DNA of 28,824 nucleotides from Ignavibacteria bacterium UBA7675 (GTDB taxonomy: Bacteria > Bacteroidota > Ignavibacteria > Kapaibacteriales > UB7675): the NCBI GenBank assembly GCA_002483085.1, contig DLHF01000086.1, positions 1 through 28,824 of the forward strand. The letters run 5' to 3'. Below the pieces are notes generated by a model. It was not told where the DNA came from. It worked only from the letters and a program-made list of their open reading frames with translations, and did not search any database. The number at the start of each line of letters is the position of its first letter. Positions within the stretch are counted from its first letter, which is position 1. This document shows, in pieces, positions 8,819-16,923 of this stretch. The translations under genes and the position numbers were made by a program.

Positions 8819-9853
8819 ATGACAATCAACGCAGAACTTCTACGCACGCGCGCAGCTCGCCTCCGCAAGACCATTGCATTCCCAGATGCTGTGGACACGC
8901 GCACGCTTCACGCCGCCGTACAGCTCGCAGCCGATGGTATTGTACGCCCCGTCCTCGTTGGCGACCGGGAAGCTATCGAGGTGTTGGCAGCAGCCGAACA
9001 CCTTGTGCTTAATTCCTTCGACATTGTCGATCCAGCGACTTCGCCGCTTTTGGATGCGTTTGCTCAACAGTTGTACGAACGCCGCAAACACCGTGGGCTC
9101 TCCCCCGACGCAGCACGCGGCATGGCTACACAACCGCTTTTTTTTGCCGGCCTTCTGCTCGACTCCGGTGCCGTCGATGGCTGCGTAGCTGGTTCGCTGT
9201 CGACCACTGGCGATGTCCTACGCGCTGGAATTTTTACCGTGGGCCTTGCTCCGGGTATTTCCACCGTGAGCAGCTTTTTTCTCATGCTTTTCCCCGACCG
9301 CGTATTTGCCTATGCCGACTGTGGTGTGGTGCCCGATCCCGACGCTTCCCAGCTCGCCGATATTGCAGCTTCAACAGCGGCAAATTACCAACGTTTAGCT
9401 CTGGAAGAACCTCGCGTAGCAATGCTTTCCTTTTCCACAAAGGGCAGCGCCGACCACCCCAATGTAGATAAAGTACGGCAGGCAACGGCACTTGTGCAAG
9501 AGCGAGTACCAGCTCTTCGCGTCGACGGAGAATTGCAGTTCGACACGGCATTTGTACCCAGCGTAGCAGAGCGCAAAGCCCCTGATTCTACAGTAGCAGG
9601 CCGCGCAAATGTGTTTATTTTCCCCGACCTCGGCGCTGGCAATATCGCGTATAAAATTACCGAACGGCTGGCCGGAGCACAGGCCATAGGCCCGATTGTG
9701 CAAGGGCTTCGCAAGCCATACCTCGACCTCTCACGCGGGTGCAACATCGACGACATTATCACAAGCGCGGCAATCGCTGCTTTGCTCTCTGCAACCGAAA
9801 TTGCAACGCACAACAGCAATGCTGCACCGAGCTCAGGAGGCGACCGCACATGA
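8819..9853 (+). CDS. pta: Phosphate acetyltransferase (Pta, single-domain form)
   Basis: This 344-residue protein is a phosphate acetyl/butyryltransferase interconverting acetyl-CoA and acetyl phosphate in the cytoplasm. Recognisable blocks are KTIAFPDAVDTRTL at the N-terminus, GCVAGSLSTTGDVLRAG, GISTVSSFFLM, CGVVPDPDASQLADIA, MLSFSTKGSA, GELQFD and KAPDSTVAGRANVFIFPDL, then the C-terminal KITERLAGAQAIGP and GLRKPYLDLSRGC. These match the catalytic domain of E. coli Pta; the N-terminal P-loop/DRTGG domains of the long form are absent, as in most short Pta enzymes. The final 20 residues form a weak tail. No ackA is in the window. The stop overlaps the start of lpxH (ATGA). Confidence 0.95.
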   Translation: MTINAELLRTRAARLRKTIAFPDAVDTRTLHAAVQLAADGIVRPVLVGDREAIEVLAAAEHLVLNSFDIVDPATSPLLDAFAQQLYERRKHRGLSPDAARGMATQPLFFAGLLLDSGAVDGCVAGSLSTTGDVLRAGIFTVGLAPGISTVSSFFLMLFPDRVFAYADCGVVPDPDASQLADIAASTAANYQRLALEEPRVAMLSFSTKGSADHPNVDKVRQATALVQERVPALRVDGELQFDTAFVPSVAERKAPDSTVAGRANVFIFPDLGAGNIAYKITERLAGAQAIGPIVQGLRKPYLDLSRGCNIDDIITSAAIAALLSATEIATHNSNAAPSSGGDRT

Positions 9854-10587
9854 TCTACTTCGTTTCCGATCTGCATTTGGGCCTCGGCGAGCGAGCAAAA
9901 GACAGAGCGCGCGAAGAGCTCTTTCTGCGCTTTCTGGAACGCATCGAGCGCGACTGCGAGCAACTCTACATCGTAGGCGATCTTTTCGACTACTGGTTTG
10001 AGTACAATACAGTTATTCCAAAAAAATTCTTCCGCACTCTTACCGCCCTCTCCCGGCTGCGCGAGCGCGGTATTCCCGTGCACTATTTGATGGGCAACCA
10101 CGACTTCGGGCACCGACGCTTTTTCCGAGAGGAATTGGACATCGACGTGATCACCACCGACATGGAAGCAACGCTGCACGGCAGGCGATTTTACCTCGCT
10201 CACGGAGATGGGAAAGCGTACAACGACCGGGGATATCTGATACTGCGCTCGGTGCTGCGCAATAAGCTCGCGCTCTGGCTGTATAAATGGCTGCACCCCG
10301 ATATAGGTATCGCGCTCGCGGCCTCTACTTCGCACTCCAGCCGCGAATACACATCGCAAAAAGACTACAGCGAACGCGATGGGCTGCGCGATTTTGCAGA
10401 GAAGAAAATACGTGAACAGGGTTTCGATTATGTAGTAATGGGGCATCGGCACAGGCCAGAGACAACCCAACTCGGCACAGGCTGCTATATCAACCTCGGC
10501 GACTGGCTATACCACCGCACATTTGGGCTGTTCGACGGCGATGCAATGCGGGTAATGAAAGTAGAAGAGTTTTTATCGGAAGGATAA
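9850..10587 (+). CDS. lpxH: LpxH-like UDP-2,3-diacylglucosamine hydrolase
   Basis: I chose the ATG at 9850, overlapping the pta stop as ATGA, rather than the frame's upstream start at 9739: the metallophosphoesterase fold begins at once with MIYFVSDLHLG, while the upstream stretch is an alternate-frame reading of pta. The 245-residue product is close to E. coli LpxH (240). The metal-binding residues are all present: D7 and H9 (SDLHL), D44 (GDLFDYWFE), N83-H84 (GNHD), H118 (HGD) and H199/H201 (GHRH). The GDLFDYWFE form is typical of the LpxH clade, which cleaves UDP-2,3-diacylglucosamine to lipid X at the inner membrane during lipid A synthesis. A related metallophosphatase remains possible. 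It converges on pcrA across the palindrome array. Confidence 0.88.
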   Translation: MIYFVSDLHLGLGERAKDRAREELFLRFLERIERDCEQLYIVGDLFDYWFEYNTVIPKKFFRTLTALSRLRERGIPVHYLMGNHDFGHRRFFREELDIDVITTDMEATLHGRRFYLAHGDGKAYNDRGYLILRSVLRNKLALWLYKWLHPDIGIALAASTSHSSREYTSQKDYSERDGLRDFAEKKIREQGFDYVVMGHRHRPETTQLGTGCYINLGDWLYHRTFGLFDGDAMRVMKVEEFLSEG

Positions 10588-10595
10588 CCGGCTGT

Positions 10596-10725
10596 TTTCG
10601 GGTGCAGCAGTAGAGCCACCCTGACAAGGGTGGCTATTTCGGGTGCAGCAGTAGAGCCACCCTGACAAGGGTGGCTATTTCGGATGCAGCAGTAGAGCCA
10701 CCCTGACAAGGGTGGCTCTACTGCT
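10596..10725. repeat. Three tandem 41-bp REP-like palindromic units
   Basis: Three near-identical units follow each other with a period of exactly 41 bp: 10596-10636, 10637-10677 and 10678-10725. Each contains an inverted repeat whose inner stem is AGCCACCCT, loop GACA, AGGGTGGCT. In the third unit the palindrome extends to a perfect 17-bp stem at 10688-10725, starting AGCAGTAGAG and ending CTCTACTGCT. The first two units carry only the left half of that extension. GTAG, the tetranucleotide common at the foot of REP elements, is present in all three. The array fills the gap between the convergent lpxH and pcrA genes, ends 5 bases before the pcrA stop codon, and could stop transcription from both sides. 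No RAYT transposase gene is in the window. Confidence 0.9.
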
Positions 10726-10729
10726 CGCG

Positions 10730-13030
10730 TTACGACATCGACACGATTGTCACCTTCGCGTATTTCAGCATGAGGTGCTTTTGCCCCACACCGGGAAACT
10801 GGATAATTGCCTTGGCATTAGCACCGCGACCGGACACCGAAAGAACTTTGCCTTCGCCAAACATTTCGTGCCGCACAACCATGCCACGGCGCAGCATAGG
10901 CTCTTCTTCGATTTGCGAGTGGTATTCTTCTTTTGGAATATCGTCGAACATCACGCTCTGCGAGCCGCGTGGCGAAGCCGGGCGAGTAGCAGTGAACGGC
11001 TGTTTTACAACGCGGCCCACGCCAGTAGCAGGCGGAGCGGCGGGCGCAGTTCCACCGAACTGCTGCACGAGCTTTTTATCGATTTCACCCAGAAAACGCG
11101 ACGGCATCGGGAACGAGAGTTCGCCAAAGCGATAACGACGCTCAGCATACGAAAGAAATATCTTCTGCTCTGCCCGCGTAATGCCCACATAGAACAGTCT
11201 GCGCTCTTCCTCCATTTCCTCCGGGTCGGTATCGGCTTTGCCAAGAGGAAACAACCCATTTTCCATACCGGCAATGAACACGACAGGAAACTCTAATCCC
11301 TTGGCAGCGTGCAGCGTCATAAGCGTGACATGATTGCGGGCTTCGTCGCTGTTTTCCGCATCTTCGGTAAGCGCAATATCCTGCAAATACACTTCGAGCG
11401 AAGCGTTTTCTTCGCGCGCTGTGTACTCGGTAATATGCGAGAGCACGCGCTGAATGTTGTTCCAGCGGTCGAGCGCTTCATCGGTGCCTTCTTCTTGGTA
11501 CATTCGCAATAAGCCCGAGGCATCAATAAGCGTGCGTGCGAGTTCATCCGGCGGAATCTGCCCCAGCACAGCAATAAACCTTCCTATGAATTCAGCAAAT
11601 GTATGGGCGGCATTCTGAGCGCGTTTCTGTAGTCCGGCAATCTGTTCGGCGCGTTGTGCTGCTGCATACAGAGAAATTCCCTGTGCATCGGCAAAGCGGG
11701 CGAGCGCTTCTAACGAAGTCTTGCCCAATCCGCGCGTCGGTTCATTGACTACACGCATGAAACTTTCGCCATCGCTCGGATTTACGACAAGGCGCAGATA
11801 AGCCAACGTGTCTTTTACTTCCTTGCGCTTATAAAACGATACACCTCCCACAATCGCATAGGTGATATTGCGCCGCCGCAGAGCGTCTTCGAGAGCTTGC
11901 GACTGTGCATTGGTGCGGTACAGCACGGCAAAGTCGCTGAGCTTGCGCCCGTGGTGCACCTGTTCGTCGACAACGAGCTTCGCAATAGTCTCGGCTTCTT
12001 CCCTGTCATCGCGGCATTTCAGCACTTGTACCAGATCGCCGTCGTCGTTGGCCGTCCACAATTCCTTGCGAAGTTGCTGGCGATTGTTGTCTATCACGCT
12101 ATTGGCAGCAGCGAGGATTGTCTTGGTAGAACGGTAGTTCTGCTCTAACCTCACCACTTTAGTATCGGGGTAATCGCGCTGGAAGTCGAGAATATTGCGT
12201 ATATCAGCCCCGCGCCATCGGTAAATACTTTGCGCGTCGTCGCCCACTACACACAAGTTGCGGTACTTGGCAGCCAGCATCGAGACCACGGTGTATTGCG
12301 CGCGGTTCGTGTCTTGGTATTCATCTACCAGCATATAGCGGAAGCGCTCTTGGTAGGCATCGAGAATATCGGGCTTGTGCTCGAACAAGCGTATCATGTT
12401 CAGCAGTAAATCGTCGAAATCCATCGCATTGTTCAGCTTCAGGCGCTTTTCGTATTCCTGATAAATAAGCCCTGCTTGCTTATCGAAAATATTATCAGCA
12501 TTGCGCTGGAATTCCTGCCACGACACCATTTGGTTTTTAGCCGATGATATGCGCGAGCGCACTGCCTGCGGAGCGTATTGCTGCTGCGAAATTACAAGCG
12601 AGTTCATCGCCGTGCGGATAATCCCCAGTGTGTCGTCGGTATCATAAATAGAAAAGGCACTCGTATAGCCGAGATGCTCCCCTTCGCGGCGGAGAATACG
12701 CGCAAATACGGAGTGGAATGTGCCTGCCCACAGCCTGCGCGACTGCTCCTCTCCCACCAAAAAACCGATGCGCTCTTTCATCTCGCGGGCAGCCTTGTTG
12801 GTAAAGGTCAGCGCGAGAATATTGTGCGGAGCAACGCCGAGTTCAATGAGATATGCTATGCGGTAGGTCAGTACACGGGTCTTGCCACTGCCCGCCCCTG
12901 CAAGGATCAAAAGAGGTCCTTCGGTTACGGCTGCGGCTTCGCGTTGTACACGGTTGAGTCCATTTAGCAGTTCTTCGCGGCGCGAGCCGGGCTGCTGTGT
13001 ATTGTCAGATGTAAGTTTGATCAGCTTCAT
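10730..13030 (-). CDS. pcrA: ATP-dependent DNA helicase PcrA/UvrD
   Basis: This 766-residue superfamily 1A 3'-5' helicase unwinds DNA in nucleotide-excision and mismatch repair and clears stalled complexes. The Q motif (LNRVQREA, near residue 25) precedes Walker A GAGSGKT (residues 45-51), followed by TFTNKAAREMKERI, GTFHSVFARIL, Walker B LVDEYQDTN near 235, GDDAQSIYRWRGAD, QNYRST, TLMTLHAAKGLEFPVVF and RRLFYVGITRAEQKI. The C-terminal 50 residues (MVVRHEMFGEGKVLSVSG onward) form the Tudor-like domain seen in PcrA. Length is close to B. subtilis PcrA (about 740). The gene is flanked by palindromic repeats on both sides: the triple array after its stop and another element about 75 bases upstream of its start. 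Confidence 0.96.
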   Translation of the reverse strand: MKLIKLTSDNTQQPGSRREELLNGLNRVQREAAAVTEGPLLILAGAGSGKTRVLTYRIAYLIELGVAPHNILALTFTNKAAREMKERIGFLVGEEQSRRLWAGTFHSVFARILRREGEHLGYTSAFSIYDTDDTLGIIRTAMNSLVISQQQYAPQAVRSRISSAKNQMVSWQEFQRNADNIFDKQAGLIYQEYEKRLKLNNAMDFDDLLLNMIRLFEHKPDILDAYQERFRYMLVDEYQDTNRAQYTVVSMLAAKYRNLCVVGDDAQSIYRWRGADIRNILDFQRDYPDTKVVRLEQNYRSTKTILAAANSVIDNNRQQLRKELWTANDDGDLVQVLKCRDDREEAETIAKLVVDEQVHHGRKLSDFAVLYRTNAQSQALEDALRRRNITYAIVGGVSFYKRKEVKDTLAYLRLVVNPSDGESFMRVVNEPTRGLGKTSLEALARFADAQGISLYAAAQRAEQIAGLQKRAQNAAHTFAEFIGRFIAVLGQIPPDELARTLIDASGLLRMYQEEGTDEALDRWNNIQRVLSHITEYTAREENASLEVYLQDIALTEDAENSDEARNHVTLMTLHAAKGLEFPVVFIAGMENGLFPLGKADTDPEEMEEERRLFYVGITRAEQKIFLSYAERRYRFGELSFPMPSRFLGEIDKKLVQQFGGTAPAAPPATGVGRVVKQPFTATRPASPRGSQSVMFDDIPKEEYHSQIEEEPMLRRGMVVRHEMFGEGKVLSVSGRGANAKAIIQFPGVGQKHLMLKYAKVTIVSMS

Positions 13031-13105
13031 CCGGCAAAGGTACTGATTTTTGTGGAGACGGGAAAAATTCTTTGCAGATAGATTTTATGGATTTCAACCG
13101 CACAT

Positions 13106-13169
13106 GCCCTGGTAGAGACGCCCTGTCAGGGCGTCTCTACCAGGGCGTCTCTACCAGGGCGTCTCTGCT
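13106..13169. repeat. Perfect palindrome plus tandem half-sites at the dapB 3' end
   Basis: Positions 13106-13146 form a near-perfect palindrome: a 20-base left arm beginning GCCCTGGTAGAG, a single central T, and its exact reverse complement. The right arm runs straight into two more copies of its own outer half, so AGGGCGTCTCTACC occurs at 13128-13141 and 13142-13155, and a diverged copy (ending GCT) at 13156-13169, with a period of 14. The foot again contains GTAGAG paired with CTCTAC, as in the array at 10596-10725. The dapB stop codon and last ten codons lie inside this element. Confidence 0.9.
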
Positions 13170-13904
13170 ATTGCCGCCTATTTCCTCAAACACCTCGCTG
13201 AAGTCGTACACGCCTGTTTTGCCGTGAATCCAGTGGGCGGCGCGCAGTGCTCCAAGTGCAAAACCACTGCGGTTGCGGGCGCGGTGTGTAAGCTCGATGG
13301 TGTCGGCAATGGAGTCGATATACACTGTGTGTGTGCCGGGAATTTCCCCGCCGCGTGTAGACGACACGTGCAGCGCACCGGGCACAATCTTCCCGTGTGA
13401 TGTCTCGCCGAGCAGGTCGGTCTTGCGGTCGAGTTCGTCGAGCAGTATGTGCGCCAGTGTGAGCGCCGTACCGCTTGGGCTGTCGGCCTTGCGCGTGTGG
13501 TGCAATTCGTGCATAAACACATCGTAGTCTTCGTGAGCATTGGCCAGACGCGCAGCAGCCCGCACTATGCGGAAAAACATCTGTACACCAACAGAAAAAT
13601 TGGAGCCGTAGATCAGCCCCACACCAGCGTCTTGCACGATGCGGCGTATCTCTGTAGCGTGTTCGCTCCAGCCTGTTGTACCAAGCACAATATTTTTTTT
13701 CATCGCGGCCAGCGTGCGAACATTGTGGAGCACGGCACCCGGCAGCGAAAAGTCGATAGCAACATCAAAGGCCGCCTGCACATCGATTGGATGATCGGCG
13801 TCGAACACAGCATCTACGCGGCAATGCGCCTGCGCAGCCAGCCGTTCGAGTTCTTTGCCCATCGCACCATAGCCCACAAGCGCAAGAGAAAGAAGTGCAC
13901 TCAT
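13137..13904 (-). CDS. dapB: 4-hydroxy-tetrahydrodipicolinate reductase (DapB)
   Basis: This 255-residue protein catalyses the NAD(P)H-dependent reduction step towards tetrahydrodipicolinate in the lysine/diaminopimelate pathway, feeding peptidoglycan synthesis. The dinucleotide-binding loop is GYGAMGK (residues 11-17), followed by DFSLPGAVLHN, GTTGW, YGSNFSVGVQMFF and the catalytic segment ELHHTRKADSPSGTA, where H135 and K139 correspond to H159 and K163 of E. coli DapB. SSTRGGEIPGTHTV and the closing GVYDFSEVFEE also match. The first half is shorter than in E. coli (273 residues). The last ten residues, SRDALVETPW, and the TAG stop are encoded by the palindromic repeat. The start overlaps the ftsE stop by 4 bases. 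Confidence 0.94.
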   Translation of the reverse strand: MSALLSLALVGYGAMGKELERLAAQAHCRVDAVFDADHPIDVQAAFDVAIDFSLPGAVLHNVRTLAAMKKNIVLGTTGWSEHATEIRRIVQDAGVGLIYGSNFSVGVQMFFRIVRAAARLANAHEDYDVFMHELHHTRKADSPSGTALTLAHILLDELDRKTDLLGETSHGKIVPGALHVSSTRGGEIPGTHTVYIDSIADTIELTHRARNRSGFALGALRAAHWIHGKTGVYDFSEVFEEIGGNSRDALVETPW

Positions 13905-14578
13905 GCTTTTTTCTCCTGCTGCACAGGAGAAAGCACTCCTTCGTTCAGGTTAAATCTGCGCGCGTCGGGAAAGAGGTCTATCATGTCTTTGCTGTGCGTG
14001 GCCAGCACCACGGTAGCACCACCGGAGACAACATGGCGCAGCAGCGACGCTACTTTTTTCGACGACTCTGCATCGAGATTGCCCGTTGGCTCATCGGCCA
14101 GAATGAGTTCGGGCTTCAGTGTAATTGCCCGTGCAAGCGATGTAAGATGTTTTTCGCCGCCAGACAACTGATGTGGAAACTTATTCCGCAGATAGCTGAT
14201 ACCGATTTCGGACAGCACTTCAAGGCAGCGCTTATCAGCTTCTTTTTTCGAGGTCTTCACTGCGTACAGCGGATAGATCACATTTTCGTACACGGTGCGA
14301 TTGTCCAACAGTTTGAAGTCCTGAAACACAATCCCCATCTTGCGCCGCAAACCCGGCAAATGCCGTTTTTTCAGCGTGCGTGTATCCTGTCCATTGAGGA
14401 AAATCGAGCCTCCGGAGGGATACAAGTCCATGTACATCAGCCGCAGGAATGTGGTCTTGCCCGCACCTGTCGGCCCGGTCAGCACGACAATGTCTCCGTC
14501 GTGAATATCGCAGGAGACATCATTAAGCGCGGGAATTTTTTCGAAATGAACGCTAACCGATCTGAACAGAAATTCCAT
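13901..14578 (-). CDS. ftsE: FtsE-like cell-division ABC transporter ATPase
   Basis: This 225-residue ABC ATPase has Walker A GPTGAGKTT (35-43), a Q-loop at GIVFQDFKLLDNRTVYENV (Q86), Walker B LILADEPTGNLD (158-169) and the switch histidine in LATHS. Size, the FQDFKLL segment and ADEPTGNLD fit FtsE, which with the membrane protein FtsX controls peptidoglycan hydrolases at the division septum. The ABC signature is unusual: LSGGEKHLTSLARA where most relatives read LSGGEQQR. No ftsX is adjacent; dapB follows with a 4-base overlap. A LolD/MacB-type ATPase is the main alternative. There are no membrane segments, so it needs a partner encoded elsewhere. Confidence 0.82.
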   Translation of the reverse strand: MEFLFRSVSVHFEKIPALNDVSCDIHDGDIVVLTGPTGAGKTTFLRLMYMDLYPSGGSIFLNGQDTRTLKKRHLPGLRRKMGIVFQDFKLLDNRTVYENVIYPLYAVKTSKKEADKRCLEVLSEIGISYLRNKFPHQLSGGEKHLTSLARAITLKPELILADEPTGNLDAESSKKVASLLRHVVSGGATVVLATHSKDMIDLFPDARRFNLNEGVLSPVQQEKKA

Positions 14579-14708
14579 AAGAACACAAGAATAATATCAC
14601 GCAGAGAAAAGACAGGCTCGCGCAGCAATGCGGAGACACAAAGAGAAACACAAAAAGCTCTGTGGGAGCCACGCCTCCGCAGCAGTCGAACTTCCAACAA
14701 CTGATTTT
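14579..14708. other. acs-ftsE spacer with a possible degenerate repeat core
   Basis: This 130-bp spacer between acs and ftsE holds no gene. On the plus strand at 14619-14640, GCAGC followed shortly by TGCGGAGACACA resembles the core of the intergenic repeats at 18477-18560 and 25635-25764. The minus strand is rich in TTTGTGT/TCTC words. I see no clear terminator for acs. Confidence 0.3.
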
Positions 14709-16772
14709 CTACTCTTCATCTTCTCTCAACTTCTCCAACACAGAGTAGTCTTCAAGCGTCGTCGTATCGCCTGTCACATTCGCACCCGAAGCAATCTCGC
14801 GAAGCAAGCGCCGCATAATTTTACCGCTTCGCGTTTTGGGCAACGCTTCTGTAAGTCGTACATCATCGGGCTTGGCAATCGCGCCAATTTCGTGTTGCAC
14901 GTGGTTACGCAGTAATTCTTTTATATCGCTGGGCGATGTTACTTGCGCTGCAGCTTCGCTTTTGAGCGTCACAAACGCTACAAGAGCATTGCCCTTGATA
15001 TCGTCGGGTCGCGCTACCACTGCCGCTTCGGCCACCATCGGATGCGATACAAGAGCGCTTTCTACTTCAGCCGTACCAAGCCTGTGTCCGCTTACATTTA
15101 CAACATCATCCACGCGCCCCATAATCCAGATATATCCATCGTTGTCTTTGCGGGCACCATCGCCGGGAAAATAGTACGCAGGATGTTCTTTCGTCTTCGG
15201 GTAATTGCTCCAGTATGTTTTTTTATAGCGTTCTTCATCGCCGTAGATCGTGCGGAGCATTGCCGGCCAGGGGTGTTTCACCACGAGGTAGCCACCTTCA
15301 TTTTTGCGGCAAGGCGTTCCATCTTTCCGCACCACATCGGCCAGAATACCGGGCAAGGGCAGCGTAGCTGTACCGGGCTTTGTAGGTGTAGCTCCCGGCA
15401 CTGGCGAGATCATCATAGCACCTGTTTCGGTTTGCCACCACGTGTCGACAATCGGACAGCGTTTATTGCCCACAAAAGTGTGATACCACATCCACGCTTC
15501 GGGATTGATCGGCTCCCCTACGGTGCCCAGCAAGCGCAGCGACGAAAGATCGTGCCGCAGCACATGGCTTTCCCCTGCTTTCATAAAAGCGCGAATAGCT
15601 GTGGGTGCTGTGTAGAAAATCGTCACTTTATGGCGTTCTACCATTTCCCACATCCGGGCAGGTGTGGGATACAACGGCGCTCCTTCGTACATAAACACCG
15701 ACGCACCGAGCGAAAGCGGACCGTAGACGATATAGCTATGGCCTGTCACCCAGCCGATATCAGCCGAGCAGAAGTACAAATCGCTCTCCTGCATATCGAA
15801 CACGAGCTTTGTGGAGTAAGAAACCTGCGTAAGATAGCCACCTGTTGTATGAAGAATGCCTTTAGGCTTGCCAGTAGAACCACTGGTATAGAGAATAAAT
15901 AACGGGTGTTCACTGTCGAGCGGCTCTGCCGGGCAGTCGGCGCTCACAGCAGCCATACGCTCATGCCACCAGTGATCGCGCCCGGTTTTCATCGGAATTT
16001 GTTCGTCGGTACGGCGATACACGACAACATTTTTCACAGTAGGAGTTTTTTTCAGCGCTTCGTCTACAGCGTCCTTCAGCCGTACAATTGTTCCACGGCG
16101 GTGGGCCGCGTCCTGCGTCATCACGCACACGGCCTGCGAGTCGTTGATACGCTCGCGCAGAGCATCGGCGGAAAAGCCTCCAAACACAATATTATGTGTA
16201 GCGCCAATCCGCGCGCAAGCCAGCATAGCTATTACGGCTTCGGGCACCATACCCATATAGATCGCCACGACATCGCCCTTTTGCACACCGAGGGATTTCA
16301 GCACATTCGCGCATTTATTCACTTCTACAGACAGCGCTTGGTACGTAAGGGTGCGGGTATCGCCGGGCTCACCTTCCCAGATAATAGCAGCTTTATTGCG
16401 CCGCCACGTAGCTACATGCCTGTCCACACAATTATACGCAGCATTGATCTTACCGCCCACAAACCACTTCGCAAACGGCTCTTTCCAGCGCAAAGCAGTT
16501 TTCCACTCCCGAAACCAGTGAAGCTCGCGCGCCTGTTCTTCCCAAAATGCTACGGGATCGCGCTCTGCTTTTTTTATCAGCTTTTTGAGAGCAGCGAACG
16601 AAGAAACATGCGCCTGCTGGCTGAACTCATCGGGGGGAGTAAAACTGCGATGCTCCTGCAATACAGAGGAAATAGAGTCTTCGGAGGAAGTATTCTGCAC
16701 AGAAGGGCTCAAAGCCTTCTTTTGTGTTTTTGCAACGGATCCGGGCGAACGCATAGTGTGTTTCGAAGCCAT
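14709..16772 (-). CDS. acs: Acetyl-CoA synthetase (AMP-forming)
   Basis: This 687-residue protein is an AMP-forming acetyl-CoA synthetase, activating acetate to acetyl-CoA via acetyl-AMP in the cytoplasm. Key blocks are FVGGKINAAYNCVDRHV, YTSGSTGKPKG (ATP-binding loop A3), SADIGWVTGHSYIVYGPL, TVGEPINPEAW, WWQTETGA, YFPGDGARKDNDGYIWIMGRVDDVVNVSGHRL (given here as separate short blocks: YFPGDGARKD, GRVDDVVNVSGHRL) and PKTRSGKIMRR. K651 in SGKIMRR is the conserved lysine that is catalytic and, in many bacteria, switched off by acetylation. The first 35 or so residues are a Ser/Lys-rich extension before the usual start of the family (FSQQAHV); a start at the internal Met7 is possible. With pta in the same window, both acetate-activation and acetyl-phosphate chemistry are encoded here. 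Confidence 0.96.
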   Translation of the reverse strand: MASKHTMRSPGSVAKTQKKALSPSVQNTSSEDSISSVLQEHRSFTPPDEFSQQAHVSSFAALKKLIKKAERDPVAFWEEQARELHWFREWKTALRWKEPFAKWFVGGKINAAYNCVDRHVATWRRNKAAIIWEGEPGDTRTLTYQALSVEVNKCANVLKSLGVQKGDVVAIYMGMVPEAVIAMLACARIGATHNIVFGGFSADALRERINDSQAVCVMTQDAAHRRGTIVRLKDAVDEALKKTPTVKNVVVYRRTDEQIPMKTGRDHWWHERMAAVSADCPAEPLDSEHPLFILYTSGSTGKPKGILHTTGGYLTQVSYSTKLVFDMQESDLYFCSADIGWVTGHSYIVYGPLSLGASVFMYEGAPLYPTPARMWEMVERHKVTIFYTAPTAIRAFMKAGESHVLRHDLSSLRLLGTVGEPINPEAWMWYHTFVGNKRCPIVDTWWQTETGAMMISPVPGATPTKPGTATLPLPGILADVVRKDGTPCRKNEGGYLVVKHPWPAMLRTIYGDEERYKKTYWSNYPKTKEHPAYYFPGDGARKDNDGYIWIMGRVDDVVNVSGHRLGTAEVESALVSHPMVAEAAVVARPDDIKGNALVAFVTLKSEAAAQVTSPSDIKELLRNHVQHEIGAIAKPDDVRLTEALPKTRSGKIMRRLLREIASGANVTGDTTTLEDYSVLEKLREDEE

Positions 16773-16894
16773 ACGGAATTACTCGTTTAGTGGAACACCG
16801 ATATACAAAGTACCAATATGCATATCACACGCCATAAGAGCAAGATGGAGATACTCCAACAGGGTATCTTCATGAAAAAAAACGGTCTTAATGC

Positions 16895-16920
16895 AAAGCC
16901 GCCCCGTTGGGGGCGGCTTT
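16895..16920 (-). terminator. Hairpin after the thioesterase stop codon
   Basis: An 11-bp perfect stem (AAAGCCGCCCC paired with GGGGCGGCTTT) with a GTTG loop lies 3 bases beyond the thioesterase stop. On the minus strand the stem ends in TTT and a T8 run follows some distance downstream, so it is a plausible but not textbook terminator for the bamD-thioesterase unit. Confidence 0.55.
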
Positions 16921-16923
16921 GTG

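Noticed and set aside
9138..9145. T8 tract in pta, and another T8 at 13693-13700 in dapB, as possible frameshift sites
   Set aside because: Both frames are intact across the tracts and encode conserved residues (Leu-Phe-Phe and Lys-Lys), so no shift is needed.
9385..10470. 361-codon minus-strand open frame across pta and lpxH
   Set aside because: Antisense to two clearly conserved enzymes with complete motifs; composition is that of a reverse-frame shadow.
13787..14704. 305-codon plus-strand open frame over dapB and ftsE
   Set aside because: Antisense to ftsE, whose ATPase motifs are all present; no domain seen in the translation.
14943..15902. 319-codon plus-strand open frame over acs
   Set aside because: Shadow of acs; Cys/His-rich reverse translation without any motif pattern.
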